Assembly (NCBI RefSeq): GCF_900113315.1
Contig: NZ_FOZG01000001.1
Span: 558,001-622,000, forward strand
Origin: Sphingomonas jatrophae
GTDB taxonomy: Bacteria > Pseudomonadota > Alphaproteobacteria > Sphingomonadales > Sphingomonadaceae
DNA: 64,000 bases
Direction of reading: 5' to 3'
The position numbers and the translations under genes are program-made. Below the pieces are notes generated by a model, which was not told the origin of the DNA, searched no databases, and worked only from the letters and a program-made list of their open reading frames with translations. How positions within the stretch are numbered: position 1 is the first letter of the stretch; every line of letters begins with the position of its first letter. Shown one piece after another: positions 10,926-21,000 of this stretch.

Positions 10926-11369
10926 ATGCGCCTCAGCATGATCCCGTTCGCGATGCTCGCCGTCGTCAGCGTTCCCGCCTTGTCACAGACCAGCGTGCCG
11001 CCGAACGGACCGACATCGCCGACGCGCGAGCTGCCGTATGACCGAGGCTATGACAAGCCATCGGCCCGCGCCGATGCCGTCAACGCGGCCGAAGCGCCCG
11101 TGACGGCGGACCTGAACACCGCCGTGAACGGGGCGACCGTTCAGCGCGACGCTGCGGCCGAAGCACAATATCGCGCCGACCGCGACGCCTATATGGTCGC
11201 TCTCGCCCGCCACGATCGGGCGGTGAACCGCAGCGACGCCCGCTACGCCCGCCAGCAGATCGCTTATGCCGACGCGATGGCGGCGTGGCGCGAACAGGTA
11301 CGCGCCTGCAAGAAGGGTTATCGACGTGCCTGCGATGCGCCGGCGCCGAACGTCGCCGACTTCTACTGA
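10926..11369 (+). CDS. Exported protein of unknown function
   Basis: The 147-residue product has a clear Sec signal peptide (residues 1-20, MRLSMIPFAMLAVVSVPALS with cleavage likely after Ala/Ser near 18-21). A Pro/Asp-rich region follows, then a charged helical segment (about 75-135) containing alternating Arg, Ala, Asp and Tyr, and two Cys in ACKKGYRRAC. It may form a periplasmic coiled-coil-like helix. I do not recognise a family. GGAG precedes the ATG. The NYN gene starts 32 bases after its stop. Confidence 0.7.
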   Translation: MRLSMIPFAMLAVVSVPALSQTSVPPNGPTSPTRELPYDRGYDKPSARADAVNAAEAPVTADLNTAVNGATVQRDAAAEAQYRADRDAYMVALARHDRAVNRSDARYARQQIAYADAMAAWREQVRACKKGYRRACDAPAPNVADFY

Positions 11370-11401
11370 AGCGGCTGGACGCAGGCGGCGGCGCAGGGTC
11401 T

Positions 11402-12256
11402 ATGGCGCAGATGGACAAGCCCTCCTCCCGCAACGTCGCGCTGCTGATCGACGCCGACAACGCATCGTTCCGGTCGATCGACCCGGTGCTCACCGTGCTG
11501 GCAGAGCTCGGCACGGTGAACATCCGCCGCGTTTACGGCAACTGGAGCAAGCCCGGGCTGACATCCTGGGCGAAGATGACGCTGCGCCACGCGATCGAGC
11601 CCTATCAGCAGTTCGATCTGACGAAGGGCAAGAACGCGACCGACATGAAGATGACCATCGACGCGATGGATTTGCTCTTCTCCGGTCGCGTGGACGGCTT
11701 CGGCATCATGTCGTCGGACAGCGATTTCACGCCGCTGGTGATGCGGATCAAGCAGCAGGGCGTGCCCGTCTACGGCTTCGGTACCGCGAAAACGCCGGAA
11801 CCCTTCCGCCAGGCCTGCACCCGCTTCATCGACGTCGCCGCGATCGCGCCGGCGGAGCCCGGCGAACCGGCCGCGGACGTGGCGGAGAAGCCCGCCGCGC
11901 CGCCCAAGCCGCGCCGGACGCGCAAGTCAGCCGGCGCGGCAGCGGCGACGGCCTCGGCCGAGCCTGAAGAGGATGCGGACATCCCCCTGCCCGCCGACAT
12001 GCTGGTCCCGATCAGCCCGCGCGTGCGCCCGCTGGATGCGGAGCTGCTGAAGCTCCTGGTCGACGCCTACAATGCGTCGAAGCGGGACGACCGCGGCTGG
12101 GCCAGCCTGTCCGCCATGGGGCAGCTTGCGGGCAATCGCTCCAGCTTCGACGTCCGCAACTACGGCTACAGCCGTCTGGCGGACTTGATGAAGGCGATCC
12201 CGAACTTCCAGACGGAACAGCGCGAGGGCAACACCTTCGTCAAGCGGCTGCGGTAA
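11402..12256 (+). CDS. NYN-domain (LabA/DUF88-like) protein with C-terminal LOTUS/OST-HTH domain
   Basis: Predicted RNA-processing protein of 284 residues. The N-terminal PIN-like NYN nuclease fold (about 10-150) shows the acidic residues of the family: LLIDADN (D17, D19), the TDMKMTIDAMD helix and SSDSDFTPL. An Ala/Pro-rich linker (about 155-205) leads to a C-terminal LOTUS/OST-HTH domain (about 212-284) with GYSRLADLMKAIP, a module that binds RNA G-quadruplexes or structured RNA in other proteins. The ATG at 11402 fits the family start. The stop codon lies inside a 16-bp perfect inverted repeat. RNA target unknown. Confidence 0.9.
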   Translation: MAQMDKPSSRNVALLIDADNASFRSIDPVLTVLAELGTVNIRRVYGNWSKPGLTSWAKMTLRHAIEPYQQFDLTKGKNATDMKMTIDAMDLLFSGRVDGFGIMSSDSDFTPLVMRIKQQGVPVYGFGTAKTPEPFRQACTRFIDVAAIAPAEPGEPAADVAEKPAAPPKPRRTRKSAGAAAATASAEPEEDADIPLPADMLVPISPRVRPLDAELLKLLVDAYNASKRDDRGWASLSAMGQLAGNRSSFDVRNYGYSRLADLMKAIPNFQTEQREGNTFVKRLR

Positions 12257-12288
12257 TCGGCGCACGCAGCGCCGCCGATTACCGCAGC
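12247..12288. terminator. 16-bp perfect inverted repeat overlapping the NYN stop codon (putative bidirectional hairpin)
   Basis: GCTGCGGTAATCGGCG at 12247-12262 is perfectly repeated in inverted orientation at 12273-12288, with a 10-base loop. It sits between the convergent NYN (plus) and ettA (minus) genes and includes the NYN stop codon. No U-run follows on either strand, so it is a strong transcript-end structure rather than a textbook intrinsic terminator. Confidence 0.55.
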
Positions 12289-12296
12289 AACAAGGG

Positions 12297-13976
<1,680 letters not shown>

Positions 13977-14075
13977 GTGTATCTCCGGGAACAGATAGAA
14001 GCGGGAATGTCGGCGCGCGATGTAGGGGCTCGCGCGGGCGTTGGCAAACAGCGTGCGGAGCGTTAGCCCAAGGGC

Positions 14076-15461
14076 ATGAGAGCCCTCCTCCCCCTCGCCG
14101 CCCTGATCGCCACCGCCGCAGCCGCAGTGCCGCCGCTGCCGACCGGCCCGGATGTGAACGCGCTCCGCGATGCGGCGCTGAAGGACGAACTGGCGTGGGA
14201 GCTGACCGAGGCGCTGACGACCGAGGTCGGGCCGCGTGCGGCGGGCAGCGCGGCGGAGGCGCGCGCGCGTGACTGGGCGGTCGCGCGGCTGACGGCGCTC
14301 GGCTTCAAGAACGTCCGGGTCGAGCCTTTCCCGATCAACGGCTGGGTCCGCGGCGAGGAGCGTGCGGAGGTCCTTGCGCCCTTTCCTCAGCCGCTCACCA
14401 TCACCGCGCTCGGCAACAGCGGTGCAACTCCGGCCGCGGGCTTTACCGGTGAAGTGATCGGCTTCTCCAGCCTTGAGGCGCTGGAGGCGGCGCCGGCCTC
14501 GGCGGTTAAGGGCAAGATCGTCTTCGTCACGCATCGCATGGCCGCGATGCAGGATGGATCGAGCTACGGCCCCGTCGGCCGCATCCGTCGGCAGGGACCG
14601 ACCATCGCCTCGCGCAAGGGCGCTGCGGCGATCCTGATCCGCTCGATCGGCACCGACCGACATCGCAACCCGCACACCGGATCGCAGGATTGGGGCGAGG
14701 GCGCGAAGCCGATCCCGGCGGCGGCCCTGTCCGTGCCGGATGCGGAGCAGCTGGAACGCGTGCTCGCCCGTGCAGGGGCGCCGGTGCGGCTGAAGCTGAC
14801 GGTGACGCCGCGTTTCGTCGGCAAGCGCACCTCCGGCAACGTGATCGCCGAAGTGCCGGGCTACGATCCCTCGGCCGGGATCGTGCTGGTGGGTGGCCAT
14901 CTCGACAGCTGGGATCTCGGCACCGGCGCCATAGACGACGCGGCGGGCGTCGCGATCACCGCCGCCGCGGCGAAGCGGATCATGGATGCCGGCCAGCCGC
15001 GCCGCACCATCCGCGTCGTGTGGTTCGGAGCGGAGGAGATCGGGCTTGTCGGCGGCAGGGCCTATCTGGCGGCGCACCGCGGCGACAAGCACGCTGCCAT
15101 CGCCGAATCGGATTTCGGGGCGGACCGCGTGTGGCGGCTGGACGCGAAGGTGAGCGCTGCGGGCGTGCCGGTCGCGGCGCGGCTCGCGCAGGCGCTGGCG
15201 CCGCTTGGGATCGTTGCGGGCGCCACCGACGCGGCGAGCGGATCGGACATCGGCCCGCTCTCCGCAACCGGCGTGCCGACGTTCGAGCTGCAGCAGGACG
15301 GCACGCGCTATTTCGATCTGCACCACACGCCGGACGACACGCTCGACAAGATTGACCCTAAGCAACTGCAGCAGAATGTGGCGGCGTGGACGACCCTGCT
15401 GGCGATCGTGGCGAACGACGCGACCGAACTCGGGCCGGTGCCGCCGACGGCAGCCCACTAA
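14076..15461 (+). CDS. Exported M28 family zinc metallopeptidase (carboxypeptidase Q-like)
   Basis: Periplasmic or secreted di-zinc peptidase of 461 residues. A signal peptide covers residues 1-17 (cleavage after AAAA). A PA-like insert is present around 120-240. The metal ligands lie in GGHLDSWD (His), GAIDDAAG (Asp), FGAEEIGL (catalytic Glu and ligand), ESDFGAD (Asp) and LHHTPDD (His). The closest general match is the plasma glutamate carboxypeptidase/CPQ group, which releases amino acids from dipeptides and small peptides. The GFA gene follows after 12 bases. Exact substrate not known. Confidence 0.92.
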   Translation: MRALLPLAALIATAAAAVPPLPTGPDVNALRDAALKDELAWELTEALTTEVGPRAAGSAAEARARDWAVARLTALGFKNVRVEPFPINGWVRGEERAEVLAPFPQPLTITALGNSGATPAAGFTGEVIGFSSLEALEAAPASAVKGKIVFVTHRMAAMQDGSSYGPVGRIRRQGPTIASRKGAAAILIRSIGTDRHRNPHTGSQDWGEGAKPIPAAALSVPDAEQLERVLARAGAPVRLKLTVTPRFVGKRTSGNVIAEVPGYDPSAGIVLVGGHLDSWDLGTGAIDDAAGVAITAAAAKRIMDAGQPRRTIRVVWFGAEEIGLVGGRAYLAAHRGDKHAAIAESDFGADRVWRLDAKVSAAGVPVAARLAQALAPLGIVAGATDAASGSDIGPLSATGVPTFELQQDGTRYFDLHHTPDDTLDKIDPKQLQQNVAAWTTLLAIVANDATELGPVPPTAAH

Positions 15462-15473
15462 AGGGGAGCGGAC

Positions 15474-15878
15474 ATGACGGAGACGGTGACGGGTGGCTGC
15501 CGCTGCGGCGCGGTACGCTACGAAGCAGAGGGAGCGCCGGAGCATCACGCTCTATGCCATTGCGAGGATTGCCGACGGAGCGCGGGCGCGCCGGTGGTCG
15601 GCTGGCTCGCCTTCAAACGCGCGCAGGTGCGGGTCACCGGTTCGCCGACGACGTTCCAGCCCTCGGCCGATGTCGTTCGCCAGTTCTGCGGCGCGTGCGG
15701 CACAGGCCTGTTCTACATCAACGAGGCGGTGCTGCCCGGCCTGATCGACATTCAGTCGGCCACGCTAGACGATGCGGCATCGATGCCCCCCGGCGCCCAC
15801 ATCCAGGTGGCCGAGCGGCTTCCCTGGATGACGGACCTGGACGCGCTGCCGGCGTTCGAGCGTTATCCCGGCATGTGA
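15474..15878 (+). CDS. GFA family (glutathione-dependent formaldehyde-activating-like) zinc protein
   Basis: The 134-residue protein shows the GFA zinc-binding arrangement: GGCRCGAVRYE (C9, C11) at the N-terminus, CHCEDCRRSAG (C28-C33) and FCGACGTGLFY in the centre. Many members of this family are of unknown function despite the Gfa name, so formaldehyde detoxification should not be assumed. It lies 12 bases downstream of the M28 peptidase, probably in one transcript, and is convergent with the cyclotransferase gene across a hairpin. Confidence 0.9.
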   Translation: MTETVTGGCRCGAVRYEAEGAPEHHALCHCEDCRRSAGAPVVGWLAFKRAQVRVTGSPTTFQPSADVVRQFCGACGTGLFYINEAVLPGLIDIQSATLDDAASMPPGAHIQVAERLPWMTDLDALPAFERYPGM

Positions 15879-15905
15879 GCGCCTGACGGGCGATCGTCAG
15901 CGCTC
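15877..15905. terminator. Bidirectional hairpin between convergent genes
   Basis: GAGCGCCTGACG at 15877-15888 pairs with CGTCAGCGCTC at 15895-15905 (one bulged C). The hairpin includes the stop codons of both flanking convergent genes. No U-tract follows on either side. Confidence 0.45.
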
Positions 15906-16664
15906 GCCGGCGGGCTCCAGCCTGATTTCATAGAGTTGCGGCCAGTTCTTGCCCGTGACGTAGAGCCGGCCGCGCTTGCCGTCCCACGCAATCCCGTTGG
16001 CGACCATGTCGGTATATGGCCCGGCGGCAGGCCGGCTAAGACCGGACAGGTCGATCCAGCCGACGACCTTGCCCGTGGCGGGGCTGATGCGGGCGACGAG
16101 ATCGGTCTGCCAGACGTTGGCCAGGATCTCGCCGCGGACCAGCTCCAGCTCGTTCAGGTTGCGCAAGGGGCGCCCCTCGGCGGTGACGGTCAGGCGACGC
16201 CGTTCCGCAAGTGTTTTCGGATCGAGGAAGCGCAATGTCGGCGTGCCATCTGACATCACGACGTCAGCGCCCAGCCGCGTCATGCCCCAGCCCTCGCCGG
16301 GGTAGCGGAACTGACCGAGCTTGCGGAACCCGTCGAGCGACCAGCGGAAGCCGATGCCGCTCCGCCAGGTCAGGCTGAGGATCTCGTTGCCGGCATCGAC
16401 GATGCCCTCGCCGAACAAGGCCGGCGGAATGGCGGCGCGGCGCAAAACCTTGCCATCGCTCAACCGGACTTCGCGGATGTCCGAGCGACCTTCGAGGCCC
16501 GTGCTTTCGAACAAACGGCCGTCACGAATGAACAGCCCTTCGGTGAAGGCGTCCGGATCGTGCGGATAGGCTTTCACCACCACGGCCTTGGCTACCGGCA
16601 GCCGCGCGGCACCCGGTGCGGCGACAAGGGTGAGGGCAAGAGCGAGGCTGCGGAGCGCGATCAT
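15897..16664 (-). CDS. Exported glutaminyl-peptide cyclotransferase (bacterial beta-propeller type)
   Basis: Predicted to form N-terminal pyroglutamate on exported peptides. The 255-residue protein has a signal peptide (residues 1-19) and a five-bladed-propeller-like sequence. Family motifs are YPHDPDAFTEGL near 34-45, ESTGLEGRSDIR, the NELELVRGEILANVWQTD segment, and MVANGIAWD near the C-terminus. These match the plant/bacterial type QC family (PF05096), not the zinc-dependent animal type. ATG at 16664 was chosen because it begins the signal peptide; the upstream 12-codon extension is unlikely. It lies close to the GH130 gene (41 bases) and could share its transcript. Confidence 0.9.
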   Translation of the reverse strand: MIALRSLALALTLVAAPGAARLPVAKAVVVKAYPHDPDAFTEGLFIRDGRLFESTGLEGRSDIREVRLSDGKVLRRAAIPPALFGEGIVDAGNEILSLTWRSGIGFRWSLDGFRKLGQFRYPGEGWGMTRLGADVVMSDGTPTLRFLDPKTLAERRRLTVTAEGRPLRNLNELELVRGEILANVWQTDLVARISPATGKVVGWIDLSGLSRPAAGPYTDMVANGIAWDGKRGRLYVTGKNWPQLYEIRLEPAGER

Positions 16665-16705
16665 GGCGCCCGTCTTACCCACCACCCTGCCCGCCGTCAC
16701 GCGGC

Positions 16706-17986
16706 TCAGCGCATCGAGGCGATCAGACCGGCGATGGGAACGAAGGCGAAGGCGACCGAGCTGTCCGCGACGCCGTAGGGCACGAACAGCAGATCGCCGT
16801 GCCGCATCGCCCCGCAGGTGTAGACGACATTCGGCACATAGCCCTCGCGATCCTCGTCGATCGGGGAGAGCACCGGCTGCGTCGTGCGGCCGATCACCTT
16901 GCCGGGATCATCCTTGTCGAGCAGCACCGCGCCAATGGAATATTTGCGCATCGCGCCGACGCCGTGGGTCAGCAGCAGCCAACCCTCGTCCAGTTCGATG
17001 GGCGAACCGCAATTGCCCATTTGCACCATTTCCCACGGATATTCGGGCGTGACGAGCAGATCGCCCTCACCCCACTGATCCAGCCGGTCGGAGCGGATCA
17101 GGAAGACATTTTCGCCATCTTGCCGGCCGATCATCAGATACTGGCCGCCGACCTTCCGCGGAAACAGCGCCATGCCCTTGTTGCGCGATGCCGGGCCGCC
17201 CATCGGCCCGAGCGTGAACGCACGGAAATCACGCGTGCGGAGCAGTTCGGATCGGATCGTGCTGCCCGAATAGGCCGTGTAGGTGCCGAGCCACTCATAG
17301 GAGCCGTCGTCATGCTGGAAGCGGACGAGGCGGAGATCCTCCAGCCCGTTGCGCTGCGACGCGGTGATCGGGAACAGCACGGTTCCCGACAGCGAGCTGT
17401 CACGGTTGCGATGCACCTCGACGGCGCCGGCCTCCAGCTCGCGCGCGCTGTCGGCAGCGGTCGCGAAGGGTGGTTCGGGCATCAGTTCGAAAACAGGGCC
17501 CGGACCCAGGATGCCCTCGCGGAAGGCGACGGACGAGATGTGTCCCTCCCCCACCGCGCGCAGCGACATGGCGATCCGCGTCGCCCCCTCGCTCAGCCCC
17601 GACTGGTCGGGATGGGCGACGATCGACGGGTTCATCAAAGCGGCCGCCGCGTAGCTATATTCGTGGCAGAAGTAAGCGCCGATCAGCTGCTGCTTGATCG
17701 GCGAGATGCTTGCGCCATCCAGCCCGAGCGCCGTCTCGATCACCGCATAGCGCGCATTGAAGACGTTGCGGGTCTGCCAATGCCGCGCCTCGAAGTCGCG
17801 CAGCACGAGCTCGAGCTCAGCCTCCGCGGTGCCCTCGTCCATGGCGAGGACTGAGTCGGCGATGCGCCGCACCCGGCCGGGGCGGCCGGGCGTTGCCGAT
17901 GGCTCGATCGCGATATGGAACGGGCGCACCACCACCCGAGACGCATCGGCCTGCAACCGCAGGGGTGCGTGAATAACGTCGAACAA
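16706..17986 (-). CDS. Glycoside hydrolase family 130-like phosphorylase/hydrolase
   Basis: The 426-residue cytoplasmic protein fits GH130, a five-bladed beta-propeller family of beta-mannoside phosphorylases and hydrolases. Recognisable parts are FNARYAVIET, HISSVAFREG, the GLEDLRLVRF blade with E and D at the expected catalytic region, GPMGGPASRNKGMALFPR, and GNCGSPIELDEGWLLLTHGVG near the C-terminus. The start is a TTG at 17986 with GGAGGGG upstream. It is 27 bases downstream of the GT4 gene on the same strand, which suggests the two act on the same glycan. Substrate (possibly mannose-containing) is inference. Confidence 0.85.
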   Translation of the reverse strand: MFDVIHAPLRLQADASRVVVRPFHIAIEPSATPGRPGRVRRIADSVLAMDEGTAEAELELVLRDFEARHWQTRNVFNARYAVIETALGLDGASISPIKQQLIGAYFCHEYSYAAAALMNPSIVAHPDQSGLSEGATRIAMSLRAVGEGHISSVAFREGILGPGPVFELMPEPPFATAADSARELEAGAVEVHRNRDSSLSGTVLFPITASQRNGLEDLRLVRFQHDDGSYEWLGTYTAYSGSTIRSELLRTRDFRAFTLGPMGGPASRNKGMALFPRKVGGQYLMIGRQDGENVFLIRSDRLDQWGEGDLLVTPEYPWEMVQMGNCGSPIELDEGWLLLTHGVGAMRKYSIGAVLLDKDDPGKVIGRTTQPVLSPIDEDREGYVPNVVYTCGAMRHGDLLFVPYGVADSSVAFAFVPIAGLIASMR

Positions 17987-18013
17987 ACACCCCTCCGCCC
18001 GGACGGAACTCGC

Positions 18014-20284
18014 TCAGCCGGCTGCGCTCTCGCGCAGCGGCTCCGCACTCACTCGTGCCGTGATCTTCGCAGCGGCGCAACAGGCGAACTGGAAGGCAAG
18101 CACCGATTCGGCACCCTGGTTCAGGTTCGCGCGGTCACTCATCAGCCCGTCATAGCAGCCGCCGTCGCCGAACGTGGCCATGGGAAGACCGAGGTCGTTC
18201 TCCCCGACATACCAGGCATAAGCGGTCATCGCGGTGTCGAGCCAGCGCGCATCGCCGGTCGCCTCATGCGCGGTCAGCGCGGCATCGATCGTCGCCCAGG
18301 CCTCCAACGGCTGCTGGTCCCAGGGAAGCGAGACATCCTGCCGGCGGCCGAAGCTCTCGGTACCCACGGCACGGAACTGGCCGGCATCGTTGCGCTGGAC
18401 GCCGTCCAGCCAGTCGAGCGCCTCGATCCCGTCCGCCACCATGTCGGGTCGATCGAGCCGGTGACCGGCGCGGATCAGCGCCTCGGCAAGACGAGCATTG
18501 TCGTAAGACAGCCAGTGCTCGAACCAGCGCCAACCATCCTCCCGATTGTTCCGGTAGAGCGCATGCAGACGCTCGCCGAAATCGCGCACGAGGCTGAGCG
18601 CAAGCGTGTGGCCGGCATGCTCCTCCAGCAGGGCATCGGCGCCGAAGAGCGAGAAGGCCCAGCTGCGCGGATGCGTCAGCGCCAGGCTGTGCGGCGCCAC
18701 CTGATCGAACAGGTGCAGCGCCCAGCGGCGCAGCTCCGGCCGCCGAGCCTTCGCTGCGGTGTCGCCGATCGCCCACAGCGAACGGCCGAAACTGTCCTCG
18801 GAGCCGACCTCCTCAAGCCAGCTGCGATCGAAGGCCATGAAGTTGCGGAAGCGGCCGGCCGTGCCGTTCCAGGCATGCTGGACGAATGCGGCATAGATGG
18901 TCGCAAGCGCGTCTGCCCGCCCGGCCTGCTCGCCGTCGAGACGGTGCATCAGCATCAGCGCACGGCAGTTATCATCGACGCAGTAACCGTGGTTGCGATC
19001 CGGCACGGCGAAAATCGAGTGCTGGATCATGCCACAGCCATCGGTCAGCCGCTCGACACCGCCCATGTCGGGAGCGATGAGGCTGGGCCGGTGCTGGCGG
19101 GGCGCGATGCGCACCGGGCGGCGCGCAACGGCATCGCGGAAGATGGTCATGTAGGCGTGGGCCAGCTTTTCCCACGTCATCTCGCGCCCGGCATCCCAGG
19201 CCCGGCGACGATAGGTGTCGAGCTTGGCGCGATGGGCCAGCAGATCGCCGATCGTCTGCGCAAAACCGACGCTGTCGCCGAACGGCACCAGCAGCCCCGT
19301 GCCATCGCCCAGCAGCTCCACTGCATGCCAGTAGGGTGTCGAGACGACCGGCTTCCCCATCGCTACCGCGTAGGACAGCGTCCCGCTCGTGATCTGGGCC
19401 TCATTCAGATAGGGCGTAACGTAGACGTCGGCGGCTTCGAGATGATCGAGCAACTCGTCCTGGGCGACGAACCCGTCGATGAAACGAAGGTGCTGCGCAA
19501 CGCCCAGCTCCTCCGCCAGCGCGGCCAAGCTCTCGCGATACGCCTCGCCTTCACGCGCAACGAGGTGCGGGTGCGTGGCGCCGAGGACGACATAGAGTGC
19601 GTCCGGCTGCCGCGCGACGATGCCGGGCAAGGCCCGGATCATCGTCTCGATCCCCTTGTTGGGGGACAGCAGGCCGAAGGTGAGCAGGACGGTGTGGCCG
19701 GACAAGCCGAAGCGCGCCTTCATCGCGGCGGTCGTCTTGAACGGCCGGTCTGGCACGCCGTGCGGCACCACCGCGATGCGATCGGGCGAAAGGCCGTGCA
19801 CGCGGGCAAGAATGTCCCGCCCCTTCTGCGCCATGACGATCAGGCGCGACGCACGCCGCGCCAGCGCGTCCAGCACGGTGCGCTGATCGACGTCAGGGTT
19901 CTCAAGCACCGTATGCAGCACCACGACGACCGGAAGGTCGACCCGGTCGAGCAGGCGGAGGAGAAGATTGCCGGCATTGCCGCCGAAAATGCCATATTCG
20001 TGTTGCACGACGAGCACATCGGCGCCGCTGTCGTTGATCCGCCGCGCGGCCGCCCGGTATTCCTCCAGCTCGCCCTGCGCGATCGTGCAGACAACATCCT
20101 GCGGATACTCATAGCCTTCGCCACGGTCGTTCATCGCATAGATGTCGACCGGAATGTCGGGGTAGGCCGCGACCAGTGCGGCGCGCGTGTCGGCCGTGAA
20201 GGTCGCTATGCCACAGAGTCGCGGGGGAAAATTGCCGATCATCGCGATCCGGCGGACCGATCCCGCTTGCTGCGCTTGCGTCAT
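18014..20284 (-). CDS. Two-part glycosyltransferase family 4 protein with C-terminal alpha-helical (toroid-like) domain
   Basis: The 756-residue protein has an N-terminal GT-B glycosyltransferase (about residues 10-380): NFPPRLCGIATFT, VVQHEYGIFGGN, PHGVPD, LLTFGLLSPNKGIE and YLNEAQITSGTLSYAVAMGKPVVST, including the EX7E-type region of GT4. The C-terminal half (about 410-750) is helical with repeated W/H/D motifs such as HGYCVDDNCRALM, GSEDSFGRSLWAIGD and DGWRWFEHWLSYDNARL, resembling (alpha/alpha) toroid carbohydrate-active enzymes. The start at 20284 is favoured over the ATG two codons upstream because AAAGGA then has normal spacing. It heads an operon with GH130. Acceptor and donor sugars are unknown. 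Confidence 0.85.
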   Translation of the reverse strand: MTQAQQAGSVRRIAMIGNFPPRLCGIATFTADTRAALVAAYPDIPVDIYAMNDRGEGYEYPQDVVCTIAQGELEEYRAAARRINDSGADVLVVQHEYGIFGGNAGNLLLRLLDRVDLPVVVVLHTVLENPDVDQRTVLDALARRASRLIVMAQKGRDILARVHGLSPDRIAVVPHGVPDRPFKTTAAMKARFGLSGHTVLLTFGLLSPNKGIETMIRALPGIVARQPDALYVVLGATHPHLVAREGEAYRESLAALAEELGVAQHLRFIDGFVAQDELLDHLEAADVYVTPYLNEAQITSGTLSYAVAMGKPVVSTPYWHAVELLGDGTGLLVPFGDSVGFAQTIGDLLAHRAKLDTYRRRAWDAGREMTWEKLAHAYMTIFRDAVARRPVRIAPRQHRPSLIAPDMGGVERLTDGCGMIQHSIFAVPDRNHGYCVDDNCRALMLMHRLDGEQAGRADALATIYAAFVQHAWNGTAGRFRNFMAFDRSWLEEVGSEDSFGRSLWAIGDTAAKARRPELRRWALHLFDQVAPHSLALTHPRSWAFSLFGADALLEEHAGHTLALSLVRDFGERLHALYRNNREDGWRWFEHWLSYDNARLAEALIRAGHRLDRPDMVADGIEALDWLDGVQRNDAGQFRAVGTESFGRRQDVSLPWDQQPLEAWATIDAALTAHEATGDARWLDTAMTAYAWYVGENDLGLPMATFGDGGCYDGLMSDRANLNQGAESVLAFQFACCAAAKITARVSAEPLRESAAG

Positions 20285-20520
20285 ATCCATCCTTTGCCCG
20301 AACCGGCCGGCTTTTTGGAACGAGGGCCGACCTCACCCGAACAGGACAATGTTCATCGCCGCGAAAGGTTGCACTGCACCATGGTGCGTCGCACCGGAAA
20401 CAAGGTGGGCCAGCCATACCGGCACCGTTTTCTACGTTGACGGAAGAGATGTCCGTGTTAACGGGCGCCGCTGGGACGGCGTTCGGGCCGCGCCCTCGAT
20501 TTGCGAATGGAGCAGCACGA

Positions 20521-20769
20521 ATGAAGAAGCTTGGCCTTGTTCTCGTCGCCGCCGGCCTGATGACCGTGGCCGCGTGCAACAAACCCGAAACCCCGGCCGA
20601 GAACGCCGCTGAGGCGAATGCCTCCGCGCTCGAGAACAGCGCCGACGCGCTCGAAGAGGCCGCGGACAACGCGACCAACGAGTCGACTGAAGCGGCGCTC
20701 GAGAATGCGGCGGACAACCTGCATTCGGCGGCCGACAACGCCGAGGACGCTGCCGACAACGCGCAGTAA
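20521..20769 (+). CDS. Small Ala/Asn/Glu-rich lipoprotein
   Basis: The 82-residue product has a lipoprotein signal peptide ending in the lipobox VAAC (Cys19). The mature part is an acidic, helical low-complexity sequence built from repeated N-A-A-D/E and A-A-D-N units, which suggests a coiled coil or a rod in the periplasm. Similar short lipoproteins are common in sphingomonads, with no known function. It is preceded by 236 bases of divergent intergenic DNA shared with the glycosyltransferase gene and followed by a strong intrinsic terminator. Confidence 0.8.
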   Translation: MKKLGLVLVAAGLMTVAACNKPETPAENAAEANASALENSADALEEAADNATNESTEAALENAADNLHSAADNAEDAADNAQ

Positions 20770-20807
20770 GACTTAACGTTCGTCCGAACGGACGAGCGCG
20801 AAGCAAC

Positions 20808-20847
20808 GGGCGCCCTCCCGATCCGGGAGCGGCGCCCGATCTGTTTT
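20808..20847 (+). terminator. Rho-independent terminator after the small lipoprotein gene
   Basis: GGGCGCC (20808-20814) and GGCGCCC (20831-20837) form the outer stem, and CTCCCG with CGGGAG the inner stem, around an AT-containing loop. TTTT follows at 20844-20847. This is the clearest canonical terminator in the window. It separates the lipoprotein gene from the large operon that starts at 21001. Confidence 0.85.
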
Positions 20848-21000
20848 GGGCTGCTACCAAATGCCCCGCCCGCTCACCGACGAAGATGCGGATCGGCGCG
20901 ACGAGTGTGACATGCGCCATATGGCTGCGGCGCGCCGGGCGGTTAATGATCCGCCGGCGAGTCGGCGGTTGCTGCCGAACTCTGCGATGAGGGGGCAGGA

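Noticed and set aside
17915-20440. An 841-codon plus-strand open frame opposite the glycosyltransferase
   Set aside because: The minus-strand frame has GT4 motifs; the plus-strand one has none and is a GC-bias shadow.
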